Assembly: GCF_023715245.1 (NCBI RefSeq)
Contig: NZ_JAMBNV010000001.1
Span: forward strand, 1,054,001-1,118,000
Source of the DNA: Sporosarcina luteola
Lineage (GTDB): Bacteria; Bacillota; Bacilli; Bacillales_A; Planococcaceae
Length of the DNA stretch: 64,000 nucleotides
Direction: 5' to 3'
Part shown: positions 44,722-54,551 of the stretch, piece after piece
Layout of the letters: the number at the start of each line of letters is the position of its first letter
Position numbering within the stretch: the stretch's first letter is position 1
Translations under genes and position numbers: made by a program
The notes under the pieces: model-generated
Database searches by the model: none
The model's input: only the letters and a program-made list of their open reading frames with translations
What the model was told of the DNA's origin: nothing

Positions 44722-45990
44722 TTATCCTTCTTCTCTTGCGAACGCCCCGGCATTCATGCCCGCAATACGTCCTGTAACAAGAGCAGAAGTAATATTATAA
44801 CCGCCCGTGTATCCGTGAATATCCAATATCTCTCCGCAGAAGAAAAGTCCAGCCTTCTTCCGTGAGGCCATTGTTTTAGGCTCGATCTCCTTCGTCGAAA
44901 CGCCTCCGCCTGTGACGAATGCCTTTTCAATCGGCTGCGTGCCGTTCACGGTCATCGGGAAACCTTTCAGCAACCCCGCAAGTTTGCGGATCTTTTCGTT
45001 CGAAAGCCCTGCACCGATATCAGCTTCATCTATGTCTGCCCGGTCAAATAAAAACAGTAGCCACCGTTCCGGTGCAATTCCTTTCAAACTGTTTTTCACC
45101 GCTTTTTTCGGATCATCTTTCAACATCGTATGAATCATTTGAAACGCCTTTTCTTCATTCATGGAAGGAAGGGAATCAATCCTCATATCAACGGGCTTCC
45201 TGCCATTTTTCATCTGTTCCTTCACGACGAACTGGCTGCAACGTAAGATCGCAGGCCCGCTCAACCCGAAATGGGTGAACAACATGTCCATCTGATGAGT
45301 AACCAAGGTTTTCCCTTTGGCGTTCAATACGGAAACAGCAACATCGCGCAATGCAAGTCCTTGTAATTCCTTTGATTGGATGAACGGCTCATCGGACAGC
45401 AACGGCACCTCTGTCGGATACAGATCCGTTACAGTATGTCCCGCTTTCTCCGCCCACGGATATCCGTCTCCTGTACTTCCTGTCTGCGGAACAGCCTTTC
45501 CGCCTACCGCAACAACGACTGCTTGAGTTCGGATTTCTTCACCATCCTCAAGCCGTACGCCCAAAATCCTTTCATCGTCCATCAATAATTTCTTCACGCG
45601 TGTCGACAATCTCACTTCGACATGCAGTCGATCCATTTCCGAAAGCAGCGCATTGACAACGTCTTTCGCTTTATCCGAGACAGGGAACATCCGCCCGTGA
45701 TCCTCTTCTTTCAACGGTACCCCGAGTCCTTCAAAAAACGCAATGATATCCTCATTATTGAAGACGGAAAACGGACCGTATAAAAATCTTCCGTTGCCTG
45801 GAATGTTCTTCACGATTTCTTCTAAAGGCAATCGATTCGTAACATTGCATCTACCGCCGCCCGAGATGGATAATTTATTCCCAAGCTTTTTCCCTTTATC
45901 GAGAAGAAGCACTTTATTTCCGTGTTCAGCTGCAGCGATCGAGGCCATCAGTCCTGAGGGACCCCCACCTATGATTATGACGTCATACAT
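44722..45990 (-). CDS. ytfP: FAD-dependent oxidoreductase, YtfP/BaiN (HI0933) family
   Basis: 422-residue flavoprotein. FAD-binding [17 protein letters not shown] at the N-terminus, [12 protein letters not shown] (about 42-53), [17 protein letters not shown], and the C-terminal [14 protein letters not shown] are all family signatures. The family reduces unsaturated substrates in some members, but the B. subtilis function is unknown. Weak ribosome site before ATG 45990; a GTG 12 nt upstream is an alternative. Confidence 0.9.
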   Translation of the reverse strand: MYDVIIIGGGPSGLMASIAAAEHGNKVLLLDKGKKLGNKLSISGGGRCNVTNRLPLEEIVKNIPGNGRFLYGPFSVFNNEDIIAFFEGLGVPLKEEDHGRMFPVSDKAKDVVNALLSEMDRLHVEVRLSTRVKKLLMDDERILGVRLEDGEEIRTQAVVVAVGGKAVPQTGSTGDGYPWAEKAGHTVTDLYPTEVPLLSDEPFIQSKELQGLALRDVAVSVLNAKGKTLVTHQMDMLFTHFGLSGPAILRCSQFVVKEQMKNGRKPVDMRIDSLPSMNEEKAFQMIHTMLKDDPKKAVKNSLKGIAPERWLLFLFDRADIDEADIGAGLSNEKIRKLAGLLKGFPMTVNGTQPIEKAFVTGGGVSTKEIEPKTMASRKKAGLFFCGEILDIHGYTGGYNITSALVTGRIAGMNAGAFAREEG

Positions 45991-46121
45991 ATATGGAACC
46001 ACACTTTCAGTTTTTCTCTATTATACATGGATACGCTCGATAATCATTGTGAAAAGCGCCGGTGGGGGGTAAACTGGTAAGTAGCTTTGTCGAGTAGTAC
46101 TTAAGATTGGAAGGATCAAAC

Positions 46122-47738
46122 ATGTCATCAAATCTTGTTAAAGGCACCGCCATTTTAACAATCGGGCTCTTCTTATCGAAGGCGCTCGGTCTATTATACG
46201 TAATTCCGTTTTATGCAATTGTCGGGGTTGAGAATATCGGTTTGTATCAATACGCATACATTCCATACAATTTAGCTTTGGCGGTTGCGATTTCTGGAGC
46301 ACCACTTGCCATTTCAAAATTCATATCAAAATATAATGCAATGGGCGATTATGCAACAGGCCGAAAGTTAATGAAATCTGGGATGCTCGTCATGACGCTA
46401 ACCGGCATCCTCTCATTTCTTGTTCTCTTTTTCTTGGCTGAACCGATTGCCCATCTTGTGCGAAAAAGCGATGATCAGATTTTCACAATCGCAGAAATTA
46501 CGTCTGTCATCCGTTATGTAAGCTTCGCTTTGCTGGCAGTTCCACTTATGAGTATCGTCCGCGGTTATTTGCAAGGGAATCAAAAATTTGAACCTACGTC
46601 CGTCTCACAGCTTGTCGAACAGGTTGTCAGGATTTTGGTTGTCCTTGTCGGCGCATTTATTGTAGTGAATGTACTAGATCTGTCTCCCCGGACGGCTGTG
46701 AATTTTGCGGTGTTCGCAGCATTCATCGGGGCGCTTGCGGGTCTTGTTGTCCTGTATAAATATTGGTTGAAATACAAACCCGAATTTAATCAGCTGTACG
46801 CTAGCAGTCCGCCTGCAAGCAATATTACCTTCATCGATATGTACAAAGAAGTGATCGGTTACACGATTCCCTTCGTCCTCGTTGGCGTTATCAATCCTTT
46901 GTATCAATTTGTCGATATGATAACGTTCAATGGAGCAATGACAAGTATCGGTCGTGATGATGTCACTGATGTTATTTTGACGATGCTTAACTTCCTGACT
47001 CACAAAGTCGTCATGATTCCGGTCATGGTTGCAACTGGATTTTCCATGGCGCTCATCCCGGTCATTACGGGCTATTATACGAAGAACGATCAGAAGGGCC
47101 TTACCCGTTCTCTAGACCAAACATTTCAGATCATGCTCTATTTGACAGTGCCGATGGTTCTAGGGTTAATTATCCTATCGAATGAGTTCTATACATTCCT
47201 TTACAGTGAAGATCCAGTGGGCTCAAGTATTTTGGCTGCTTATGCCCCGGTTGCAATACTGTTCGGGCTTTACTCAGTGACAGCAGCAATCCTCCAAGGG
47301 ATCGATCGACATAAATGGATCGTCTTTACTTCATTGACGGGGCTTTTAGTCAAAATGATTTTGAATATCCCACTCATCAAGCTTTTCGAAGTGAATGGAG
47401 CAATTGCTGCGACGACAATTGGATATGCAATCGCGGTCTGCATTAATATTTATGTCATATCAAGAGTCCTTCATTACCGTTCAAGAATGGTGTTCAGGCG
47501 ACTGATCCTCATCGGGATCTTCAATGTGATCATGTTCATTGCAGTTCACTACACATTAAAAGGCCTCCTTGCGATTAGTCCTGTCGACGGTAAGATGCAG
47601 GCATTGCTATACGTTATGATTTGTGCATTTGTCGGAGTGGTAGTCTATGGAGTCCTATCCTTGAAATCGGGGCTTGCTCAAAAGTTGTTCGGCGACCGGT
47701 TGACGAGGATTACGAAGAAGCTTGGTTTTGGAGGGTGA
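46122..47738 (+). CDS. ytgP: Polysaccharide/lipid II flippase-like protein (YtgP/MurJ type)
   Basis: 538 residues with fourteen predicted membrane helices of the MOP superfamily. N-terminal KGTAILTIGLFLSKALGLLYVIPFY and RGYLQGNQKFEPTSVSQ are YtgP/SpoVB signatures. YtgP is one of two lipid II flippases in B. subtilis. GAAGGA precedes the ATG at 6 nt. The pseudouridine synthase gene follows at once. Confidence 0.92.
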   Translation: MSSNLVKGTAILTIGLFLSKALGLLYVIPFYAIVGVENIGLYQYAYIPYNLALAVAISGAPLAISKFISKYNAMGDYATGRKLMKSGMLVMTLTGILSFLVLFFLAEPIAHLVRKSDDQIFTIAEITSVIRYVSFALLAVPLMSIVRGYLQGNQKFEPTSVSQLVEQVVRILVVLVGAFIVVNVLDLSPRTAVNFAVFAAFIGALAGLVVLYKYWLKYKPEFNQLYASSPPASNITFIDMYKEVIGYTIPFVLVGVINPLYQFVDMITFNGAMTSIGRDDVTDVILTMLNFLTHKVVMIPVMVATGFSMALIPVITGYYTKNDQKGLTRSLDQTFQIMLYLTVPMVLGLIILSNEFYTFLYSEDPVGSSILAAYAPVAILFGLYSVTAAILQGIDRHKWIVFTSLTGLLVKMILNIPLIKLFEVNGAIAATTIGYAIAVCINIYVISRVLHYRSRMVFRRLILIGIFNVIMFIAVHYTLKGLLAISPVDGKMQALLYVMICAFVGVVVYGVLSLKSGLAQKLFGDRLTRITKKLGFGG

Positions 47739-47741
47739 ATG

Positions 47742-48458
47742 ATGCGTTTAGATAAATTATTGGCGAATATGGGATTCGGCTCTCGTAAGGAAGTCCGGCA
47801 GCTTTTGAAAAAAGGCGCTGTACAAGTAAATTCCGAACAGGTTAAGGATCCGGCGCTTCACGTAGATCCGGAAAAGGATGAGGTGACGATCCTCGGTGAA
47901 CGGGTCGTCTACAAAGAGTTTATTTATTTGATGTTGAACAAACCGCAAGGCGTCATCTCCGCTACGGAGGATGATCGGGACCGTACCGTCATCGATCTGC
48001 TGGATGGGGAACACCGGCATTTTGAACCGTTCCCGGTCGGCAGGCTCGATAAGGATACGGAAGGGTTTTTATTGATTACGAATGACGGGAAGCTGGCGCA
48101 TGAGTTATTATCGCCGAAGAAGGAAGTTCCGAAAACGTATTACGCGCATATCGATGGTAAGGTCGATGAGACCGATATCGAAAAGTTCGCGGAAGGGCTG
48201 ACATTGGACGACGGCTACTTCACGAAACCGGGACAGCTCCGCGTCTTGCATTCAGGTGAAACGTCTGAAATTGAGTTGACGATCACCGAAGGGAAGTTCC
48301 ATCAAGTGAAGCGGATGTTCGAAGCGGTCGGGAAGCGGGTCGTCTATTTGAAACGTCTGTCGATGGGGCCGTTGGAGTTGGATGACTCCTTACGTTTAGG
48401 GGAATACAGGGAGCTGACGGATGAGGAAGTCGCAATGCTCCACCATGAAAAGGGCTGA
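47742..48458 (+). CDS. ytzG: RsuA-family 16S rRNA pseudouridine synthase
   Basis: 238 residues. N-terminal S4 domain (RLDKLLANMGFGSRKEV), then the catalytic core with GRLDKDTEGFLL; the catalytic Asp is residue 103. C-terminal FHQVKRMFEAVGKRV is conserved in the RsuA group. Likely target is the 16S rRNA position corresponding to U516. The second of two adjacent ATGs is 7 nt after GGAGG. Confidence 0.92.
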   Translation: MRLDKLLANMGFGSRKEVRQLLKKGAVQVNSEQVKDPALHVDPEKDEVTILGERVVYKEFIYLMLNKPQGVISATEDDRDRTVIDLLDGEHRHFEPFPVGRLDKDTEGFLLITNDGKLAHELLSPKKEVPKTYYAHIDGKVDETDIEKFAEGLTLDDGYFTKPGQLRVLHSGETSEIELTITEGKFHQVKRMFEAVGKRVVYLKRLSMGPLELDDSLRLGEYRELTDEEVAMLHHEKG

Positions 48459-48486
48459 ACCGGTTGAAGCGGTTCAGCCTTTTTCT
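48449..48486. terminator. Bidirectional terminator
   Basis: AGGGCTGAACCG pairs with CGGTTCAGCCT, then five T; A-run on the left arm. Confidence 0.85.
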
Positions 48487-48506
48487 TATCTTAGATTGAA
48501 GTGATG

Positions 48507-48728
48507 TCAGGAGGGCAATTTAACTTTTTTCTGAGTTGTCGTCCATTTTCCGCGGGCAGGGCTTGTGATGAGCTCGTTGTATTCAAGGACATTCAAGTCC
48601 CTTTGCGCTGTGCGGTTTGTGATGCCGAATTCTTCGACCACATTTTCCGTTGTGACAATACCCCTGTCAAGGATATATAAATATACGTCCTTGATGCGGG
48701 TAAGCATACGACCAGTAGCTGGATTCAA
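48507..48728 (-). CDS. ytzE: Small DeoR-type helix-turn-helix protein (YtzE)
   Basis: 73 residues: an isolated DeoR-like winged helix (VTTENVVEEFGITNRTAQRDL) with the tail RGKWTTTQKK. No sugar-binding domain, as in B. subtilis YtzE, which sits at the same place. TTG 48728 is chosen since the product then begins like YtzE and AAGGAG lies 11 nt upstream; earlier TTG 48761 has no ribosome site. Confidence 0.8.
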   Translation of the reverse strand: MNPATGRMLTRIKDVYLYILDRGIVTTENVVEEFGITNRTAQRDLNVLEYNELITSPARGKWTTTQKKVKLPS

Positions 48729-49144
48729 CTGTGGAACCACTCCTTCATCTTCATTTTCCAAAAACGATGGGCATGAGACTATTGAATGTACCTATGCTAG
48801 TTGAAATAGCCCCCGACAATGCACTCCTTTCATCAGAACGTTGCGTCAGATGCAATGTTCTGACAATGTAAGTATAACTCATTTTTGCTAATAGTACATG
48901 AATTTTTTGTAAAAGTTCTGTAAGAAATGTTTTGCTCTTTACCCCGCATTAACTGGCTGTAAGATTCCCCTACTAGAATAAGCGAGGAATCTAGGTTGTT
49001 AAGGGGAATCAACAGCCAGTAAATGCCCGATTGGTTCAACTAACAATCAGGGGGGATGAAAGAATCCCCCCCCTGATTGCAGTTTCACTTTATTTTCTTA
49101 GCTGAACGTGTGAAAATAGGGTATCAGGAAAGAAGGTGCTTGAA
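48729..49144. other. 416-bp gene-free interval
   Basis: No convincing gene on either strand. It holds a hairpin CAGAACGTTGC/GCAATGTTCTG at about 48836-48862, an AT-rich stretch, and the folded element at 48951-49087 described separately. The pepV start is at its right end. Confidence 0.7.
48951..49087 (+). other. Highly structured non-coding element with switchable hairpins
   Basis: Two stacked 9-bp helices: ACTGGCTGT (48952-48960) with ACAGCCAGT (49012-49020), and GATTCCCCT (48963-48971) with AGGGGAATC (49002-49010). Then CCCGATTG (49026-49033) can pair with CAATCAGGG (49044-49052), but the same CAATCAGGGGGG also pairs with CCCCCCTGATTG (to 49079). Ends near GCAGTTTCAC. It looks like a riboswitch-type arrangement or the folded end of an IS200/IS605-like element. 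Confidence 0.6.
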
Positions 49145-50560
49145 TTGGTGAATTGGAAAGAGAAAGTGTCGGAGAAAGAAGAGCTTTTGATTCATGATTT
49201 GAGGCAATTGGTTTCCATTCCGTCCGTACTGGATGAAAATTTGGCGACAGAGGAGGCACCGTTTGGACCGGAACCTAAGCGAGCGCTTGATTGGCTGCTG
49301 GAGGAAGGCAGGAAAGCTGGATTCACAGTGAAAAACATCGATAATATGGCTGGCCATATTGAAATGGGCGAAGGCGATGAACTGCTTGGCATCCTTTGCC
49401 ACGTCGATGTGGTGCCCGCTGGAGGAAATTGGACATTCGGTCCTTTTGACGGGACTGTGAAGGATGGGAAATTGTTCGGTCGCGGTGCAATTGATGATAA
49501 GGGGCCGACAATCGCTGCCTGGCATGCCATGAAATTGGTGAAGGAAGCAGGAGTTCCTTTGAATAAAAGAGTCCGCCTCATTATCGGGACGGATGAAGAG
49601 AGTGGTTTCCGCTGTGTGAAACGTTACTTTGAAAAAGAAGAGATGCCGACGATCGGATTTGCACCTGACGCTGACTTTCCGATCATCAACGCGGAAAAAG
49701 GGATTTCAACATTAGTCTTCACACAGAAGACTGAAAAAGCAGATGGGCAGCTTCAGTATTTTAAGTCAGGCGATCGTACGAATATGGTACCTGATTATGC
49801 GGAGGCGCATATTAAAGGTTTCGACTTCAAGGATATCCACAGTAAATTTGAAAGCTTCATGAATATGCATGACATGGCAGCATCAATCGTTGAAAAAAAT
49901 GGCGAAGCATTTTTAACTTTCCACGGCAAGTCCGCCCATGCGATGGAGCCGGATAACGGTGTGAATGCGGCTGTTCTCCTTGCGACATTCCTGAATAAGA
50001 TTTTCGAAGAAGGTGAATCGAAGGATTTCACCCAATTCATACTGGACGCATTCGGAACAGAAACTCGAGGGCGCTATCTAGGGTTAGCTTATAATGATGA
50101 AGTTTCGGGCGACACGACATTGAATGCTGGAATCGTTTCCTTCACTCCTGAAATAGGTGGCCGGGTTGACGTGAGCATGCGATATTCCGTCACCTATCCT
50201 TTTGAAGAGAAAACCGGAACGTGCAACGATCGGTTGAAGGATACTTCTTTTACTATGGGAGTGAAGTCCAACTCGAAGCCCCATCATGTCGATGCAAATG
50301 ATCCATTCATCAAAACGTTGCAAGAAATTTACACGTCCTACACGGGTGAAGAGGCGGAGTTGTTGTCAATCGGCGGCGGTACGTATGCGCGCGTGCTTGA
50401 TAAAGGCGTCGCTTTCGGCATGCTCTTCCCTGGCAGGGAGGATGTCGCTCACCAAGCAGATGAATATGTATATATAGAGGACTTAGTAAAGGCGACCGCC
50501 ATTTACACGGAAGCGATCAGCCGTCTTACATCCAATGAAGGGGAAGGGAAAAACGAATGA
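49145..50560 (+). CDS. pepV: Dipeptidase PepV (M20 family)
   Basis: 471-residue zinc dipeptidase. GILCHVDVVPAGG and GRGAIDDKGP hold the first zinc ligands and catalytic Asp, GTDEESGFRC the catalytic Glu, and the lid domain follows. Orthologue of B. subtilis YtjP. The start is uncertain: TTG 49145 is 8 nt after AAGG, GTG 49148 and GTG 49136 are alternatives. It overlaps the dat start by 4 nt. Confidence 0.92.
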   Translation: MVNWKEKVSEKEELLIHDLRQLVSIPSVLDENLATEEAPFGPEPKRALDWLLEEGRKAGFTVKNIDNMAGHIEMGEGDELLGILCHVDVVPAGGNWTFGPFDGTVKDGKLFGRGAIDDKGPTIAAWHAMKLVKEAGVPLNKRVRLIIGTDEESGFRCVKRYFEKEEMPTIGFAPDADFPIINAEKGISTLVFTQKTEKADGQLQYFKSGDRTNMVPDYAEAHIKGFDFKDIHSKFESFMNMHDMAASIVEKNGEAFLTFHGKSAHAMEPDNGVNAAVLLATFLNKIFEEGESKDFTQFILDAFGTETRGRYLGLAYNDEVSGDTTLNAGIVSFTPEIGGRVDVSMRYSVTYPFEEKTGTCNDRLKDTSFTMGVKSNSKPHHVDANDPFIKTLQEIYTSYTGEEAELLSIGGGTYARVLDKGVAFGMLFPGREDVAHQADEYVYIEDLVKATAIYTEAISRLTSNEGEGKNE

Positions 50561-51411
50561 CTACTTATTTTATCGATGGCCAATTCACTAGTAAAGACAG
50601 CTTAACTATCTCGATTGATGACAGAGGATACTACTTCGGTGATGGGGTGTATGAAGTCGTAAAGGTGTATGACGGCGAGTTGTATACTGCCGAGGAACAC
50701 TTCGGGCGCCTGTTCCAAAGCGCATCGAAAATCAAGATGGCCATCCCTTACTCTGAACAGCAGCTGATTGACATTGCGAAAGAATTGGTGAAGGTGAACG
50801 AAGTGATGACCGGCCATATTTATATGCAAGTGACACGCGGAGCTTCTGCGAGGGTTCATCAGTTCCCGGAGGGATCAGTGACTCCGGTTGTTACTGCATA
50901 TGCAATCCATAATCCAAGGCCTTTAAGCAATATTGAGGGCGGAGTCTCAGTGAAATCGGTTGACGACGTTCGTTGGCTTCGCTGTGATATTAAAAGTTTG
51001 AATTTGCTAGCCAATGTTCTGGCAAAACAAGAGGCTTTTGAAGCTGGCTGTGCAGAAGCGATTTTTGTTCGCGACGGAGTTGTCATGGAAGGGTCATCTT
51101 CAAATGCATTCGGTGTGAAAAACGGCGTTGTCATTACTCACCCGGCAACAAATCTTATTCTGAACGGAATTACACGCCAAGTGGTGTTAAAGCTTTGTAA
51201 GGAGAACGGAATTCCAGTCGAAGAGAGGGCGTTCACACCGGAAGAGATGTACGCAATGGATGAATTTTTCATTACATCCACAACTTCGGAAATAACCCCT
51301 GTCGTGTTAATCGATGAAAAAGCGGTTGGGGCAGGAACGCCGGGAGCGGTAACGAGAAGATTGCAGGAAGCATTCGCGCGGCAGATTCCGTTGTCCGTGG
51401 CGGGGGAATGA
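50557..51411 (+). CDS. dat: D-amino-acid transaminase
   Basis: 284-residue fold-type IV PLP enzyme. Catalytic lysine Lys146 in RCDIKSLNLL, and EGSSSNAFGV and TSTTSEITPV for PLP and substrate binding. It makes D-glutamate and D-alanine for peptidoglycan. Overlap with pepV (ATGA) suggests one operon, coupling dipeptide breakdown to D-amino-acid supply. Confidence 0.95.
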   Translation: MTTYFIDGQFTSKDSLTISIDDRGYYFGDGVYEVVKVYDGELYTAEEHFGRLFQSASKIKMAIPYSEQQLIDIAKELVKVNEVMTGHIYMQVTRGASARVHQFPEGSVTPVVTAYAIHNPRPLSNIEGGVSVKSVDDVRWLRCDIKSLNLLANVLAKQEAFEAGCAEAIFVRDGVVMEGSSSNAFGVKNGVVITHPATNLILNGITRQVVLKLCKENGIPVEERAFTPEEMYAMDEFFITSTTSEITPVVLIDEKAVGAGTPGAVTRRLQEAFARQIPLSVAGE

Positions 51412-51444
51412 TGAACATAGCCATACTGATCGGAGTGGATGAAA

Positions 51445-52437
51445 TTGGCGCAGCTCGTCAAACTGCTTGATTATGTATCTCGCTACGAAAATGATCTATC
51501 ACGGTATCCAACCCAATATATCCGTCTGAAAAATTCCCAGTGGAAACGGATGAAAACCCAATGGGAGCACGGAGCCGACCTTTCTGAGTGGAGGCATGTC
51601 CCTGAGGAGACGGAGGAACAGGCAGAGGAGGGGAAATGGTACTCCCCTCTATTCCGTCTGTTCGGCAATCGGAAAGGCCGTTCGGAAGAAGTGGAGCCGA
51701 TTGAGGCGGAAAAAGGTCGACAAGGACAAGATGACGTAGATGTCTTCGATTTTAATCCGAATATTATTTATCAGCCCCAAAATGAAGAGCAGCTTCGGAA
51801 GCTATATTTGGACCAACTGTTCCATTTTCAACTGAAATGGGCAAGCTCTACAATGTTGGAAAGATCCAATCTGGATGCAGGCTTTATGAGGGATTCATTG
51901 CTGAGGAGCTTCACCCAGCGGCTTCCTGACAGCTATCTTCTATTCTATTATCCGATTTTGAAAGTGAAAAAAGCACCTGTTGAACTGGATATCCTTCTTA
52001 TCACGCCGGTTGAGTGCTTATGCATAACGGTGTTGGAAGGAGAGGACGCAGCGGCTTTCATCGGTGATGGCGATCGGTTTTGGACGAAAAAGTATGGGGA
52101 CGAGGAATCAAGGGTATTGAATCCACTCATCGGACTGAACCGCATGGAGAAGATCGTGTCGGGAATTTTCGCTGCACAGAATATCGATTTTCCTATTAAG
52201 AAATTGATCATTTCTAGGAATGGCTACATCGATTATCCAGGTGTGCCATTCGATACGGTCGTCATTGATCGAAGGATGTATGAAGAATGGTTCTCCTCCC
52301 TCCGGAAATCGACTGTGCCGATGAAGTTCAACCAATTCAAGGCCGCACAATCGATTTTGGATGTCGGACAGACCACTGCAGTAAGCAGACTTTTTGAAGA
52401 ACAGATTGAGCAGGGACAACCTGATACTAATGAATAG
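51445..52437 (+). CDS. NERD-domain protein
   Basis: 330 residues. The middle region (about 125-260) with LYLDQLFHFQLKWASST and LDILLITPVECLCITVLEG fits a NERD nuclease-related domain, with a helical N-terminal extension beginning MAQLVKLLDYVSRYE. TTG 51445 is chosen because GGAG is 9 nt upstream; ATG 51439 would be only 3 nt away. Function unknown. Confidence 0.78.
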   Translation: MAQLVKLLDYVSRYENDLSRYPTQYIRLKNSQWKRMKTQWEHGADLSEWRHVPEETEEQAEEGKWYSPLFRLFGNRKGRSEEVEPIEAEKGRQGQDDVDVFDFNPNIIYQPQNEEQLRKLYLDQLFHFQLKWASSTMLERSNLDAGFMRDSLLRSFTQRLPDSYLLFYYPILKVKKAPVELDILLITPVECLCITVLEGEDAAAFIGDGDRFWTKKYGDEESRVLNPLIGLNRMEKIVSGIFAAQNIDFPIKKLIISRNGYIDYPGVPFDTVVIDRRMYEEWFSSLRKSTVPMKFNQFKAAQSILDVGQTTAVSRLFEEQIEQGQPDTNE

Positions 52438-52455
52438 AAATGAGTGTAATTGATT

Positions 52456-53100
52456 ATGCGGCTTCGCAATAAACCATGGGCAAAAGATTTCATGGCAGAG
52501 CATCCCGATGTGTTGATCCACGAAGATGAAGGTACATCAATAGATTGGAAAACGGTTTTCGGCAATGAAAACCCGATCCATGTGGAAGTAGGGACAGGGA
52601 AAGGACAATTCATTATCGGAATGGCTATCGCCAATCCGGACGTCAACTATATCGGAATTGAGCATTTCGACAATGTGATTGTGTCCGCTCTTGAAAAGGT
52701 CATTGAGGCGGAGAAGCCTTCCAATCTACGGCTTCTAAGAGGAAATGGCGAGAATTTAGGAGATTTATTCCAAAAAGCGGAATTGGACAGGATTTATTTG
52801 AACTTCTCCGACCCATGGCCTAAATCCCGCCATGCAAAACGACGTTTGACACATGAATCGTTTTTAGCCCGCTACAAGGCGGTTCTGAAAAAAAGAGGGG
52901 AAATCCACTTCAAGACGGATAACAGGAAGCTATTTGAGTACTCGCTCGTTTCAATGTCGGCATACGGAATGATCCTCCAGGATGTATCGCTAGATTTGCA
53001 TGCGGAAATGCCTGAAGATAATATTATGACAGAGTATGAAGAGAAGTTTTCAGCAAAGGGACAGGCGATCTACCGGTTGGAAGCAATGTTCAATAATTGA
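52456..53100 (+). CDS. trmB: tRNA (guanine-46-N7) methyltransferase
   Basis: 214 residues. SAM motif HVEVGTGKGQFI, then YIGIEHFDNVI, and the TrmB signature LNFSDPWPKSRHAKRRLTH. Makes m7G46 in tRNA. Ribosome site is weak. Confidence 0.96.
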   Translation: MRLRNKPWAKDFMAEHPDVLIHEDEGTSIDWKTVFGNENPIHVEVGTGKGQFIIGMAIANPDVNYIGIEHFDNVIVSALEKVIEAEKPSNLRLLRGNGENLGDLFQKAELDRIYLNFSDPWPKSRHAKRRLTHESFLARYKAVLKKRGEIHFKTDNRKLFEYSLVSMSAYGMILQDVSLDLHAEMPEDNIMTEYEEKFSAKGQAIYRLEAMFNN

Positions 53101-53122
53101 TGTTTGAAAGGGGAGGTTTTGT

Positions 53123-53968
53123 TTGGATACATATAAGTTTCACGATATGAAACTAACATGGCTCGATGGGGGAGTCAATTTCCTCGATGGAGGCACGATG
53201 TTCGGGGTCGTTCCGAAAGCGTTATGGTCGCGGAAATACAATGTTGATGAGAACAACTTGATCGAACTTCGGACAGATCCGATCTATATCACCTACGAAG
53301 GGAAACATATCCTCATAGACTCAGGCATCGGGAAAGGGAAGCTGTCGGAAAAGTTGAAGCGTAATCTCGGGGTCCGTGCTGAAACAAAGGTGGAGGAAGG
53401 TTTGGCAGAGCTTGGACTGACACCTGCCGATATCGATATTGTCCTCATGACCCATTTGCATAATGACCATGCCGCGGGTTTGACGGGGTGGGCAAACGAT
53501 GAGCTCGTGTCAATTTTTCCGAATGCGGAAATTCATGTATCACAAGTCGAGTGGGATGAAATGCGGAATCCTAATATCCGTTCAAGGAATACGTATTGGA
53601 AGGAGAACTGGGAGCCCGTCCAGCATCAGGTGAAAACATTCGAAGGCCGGGTTGAAGTGCTGCCGGGGATCGAAATGATTCACACAGGTGGACATAGTGA
53701 CGGACATAGTGTCATCAAGCTGACTCAAAACGGGGAAACGGTTCTGCATATGGGGGATATCATGCCGACGCATGCGCATAGCAATCCATTATGGGTTTTG
53801 GCTTATGACGACTACCCAATGACTTCAATATTTGCAAAGGAAAAGCTAATGAAAGAAGCATTGGCTAACCGATATCGTTTCATCTTCTATCATGACGCTG
53901 TTTACCGTCTCGTCCAGTGGGATGAAAGCGGTAAAGAAATTACTGAAGCAGTCGAGCGTACAAGATAA
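53123..53968 (+). CDS. ytnP: Metallo-beta-lactamase-fold lactonase (YtnP-like)
   Basis: 281 residues. Zinc motif [10 protein letters not shown] at 110-119 (His111, His113, Asp115, His116), with later His in TGGHSDGHS and Asp in [10 protein letters not shown]. subtilis YtnP is a lactonase that degrades N-acyl-homoserine lactones and a Streptomyces signal. TTG start 6 nt after GGGGAGG. Confidence 0.9.
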   Translation: MDTYKFHDMKLTWLDGGVNFLDGGTMFGVVPKALWSRKYNVDENNLIELRTDPIYITYEGKHILIDSGIGKGKLSEKLKRNLGVRAETKVEEGLAELGLTPADIDIVLMTHLHNDHAAGLTGWANDELVSIFPNAEIHVSQVEWDEMRNPNIRSRNTYWKENWEPVQHQVKTFEGRVEVLPGIEMIHTGGHSDGHSVIKLTQNGETVLHMGDIMPTHAHSNPLWVLAYDDYPMTSIFAKEKLMKEALANRYRFIFYHDAVYRLVQWDESGKEITEAVERTR

Positions 53969-53973
53969 ATCAT

Positions 53974-54022
53974 AAAAAGCAGCAGGTGTGGAGAGCATTT
54001 TACTCCTTCACCTGCTGCTTTT
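53974..54022. terminator. Bidirectional terminator
   Basis: AAAAGCAGCAGGTG pairs perfectly with CACCTGCTGCTTTT around a 20-nt loop. Confidence 0.9.
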
Positions 54023-54041
54023 GGTATGCGGTCATACACGT

Positions 54042-54356
54042 TCATTTTTGGATCAATTCGACGACAGTTCCTGTTTGCGAGTTAGCTGCAAATTCAAATT
54101 GCTCCAGTTCGCCATTACGGATTCTAGTAACGCCGCCACGGTACACTTCCATCGACAGAACATTGTTTGTAAACGGTTCAGGTTTCATGACGATCCACGA
54201 ACCGTCAATCGGACCTTCTTTTTTAAAAGCATCTTTCACTGCATCCAAGACATGCTCAGCCGGAGTATTCGGATTCATCTTCCCGATTGCCTGGTTGACA
54301 ACGAGCCCGGCAGCAACGCCTGTTAGAACTCCTGCTACAAAATCTTTAACTTTCAT
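54042..54356 (-). CDS. ytzB: Small PepSY-like protein (YtzB)
   Basis: 104 residues: a short N-terminal hydrophobic helix (DFVAGVLTGVAAGLVVNQ) and one PepSY-like domain (about 40-104) with GPIDGSWIVM and YRGGVTRI. Position next to ytnP and length match B. subtilis YtzB. GGAGGGGG lies 9 nt before ATG 54356. Function unknown. Confidence 0.8.
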   Translation of the reverse strand: MKVKDFVAGVLTGVAAGLVVNQAIGKMNPNTPAEHVLDAVKDAFKKEGPIDGSWIVMKPEPFTNNVLSMEVYRGGVTRIRNGELEQFEFAANSQTGTVVELIQK

Positions 54357-54551
54357 GTCTGAGAACCCCCTCCATCGATCTTCAACAAGTGTACCATATT
54401 TCAAAAAAATGTTTAACCGTTATTGGACTCAGGGAGTACAGGGGAAAACTGTCTTCGAAAAACTAGTTCGGAAAGCTAAATATTATAATGGAAAGTTTCA
54501 AATTCGTGCACTATACTAGAAGAAGTACATATCGAATTGGGGGAAATTCTC

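Noticed and set aside
48833..49039. Minus-strand ORF in the gene-free interval
   Set aside because: It runs through the folded element and lacks a ribosome site.
49101..49124. SigmaB promoter before pepV
   Set aside because: GGGTAT is present but the -35 (GCTGAA at 12 bp) is weak.
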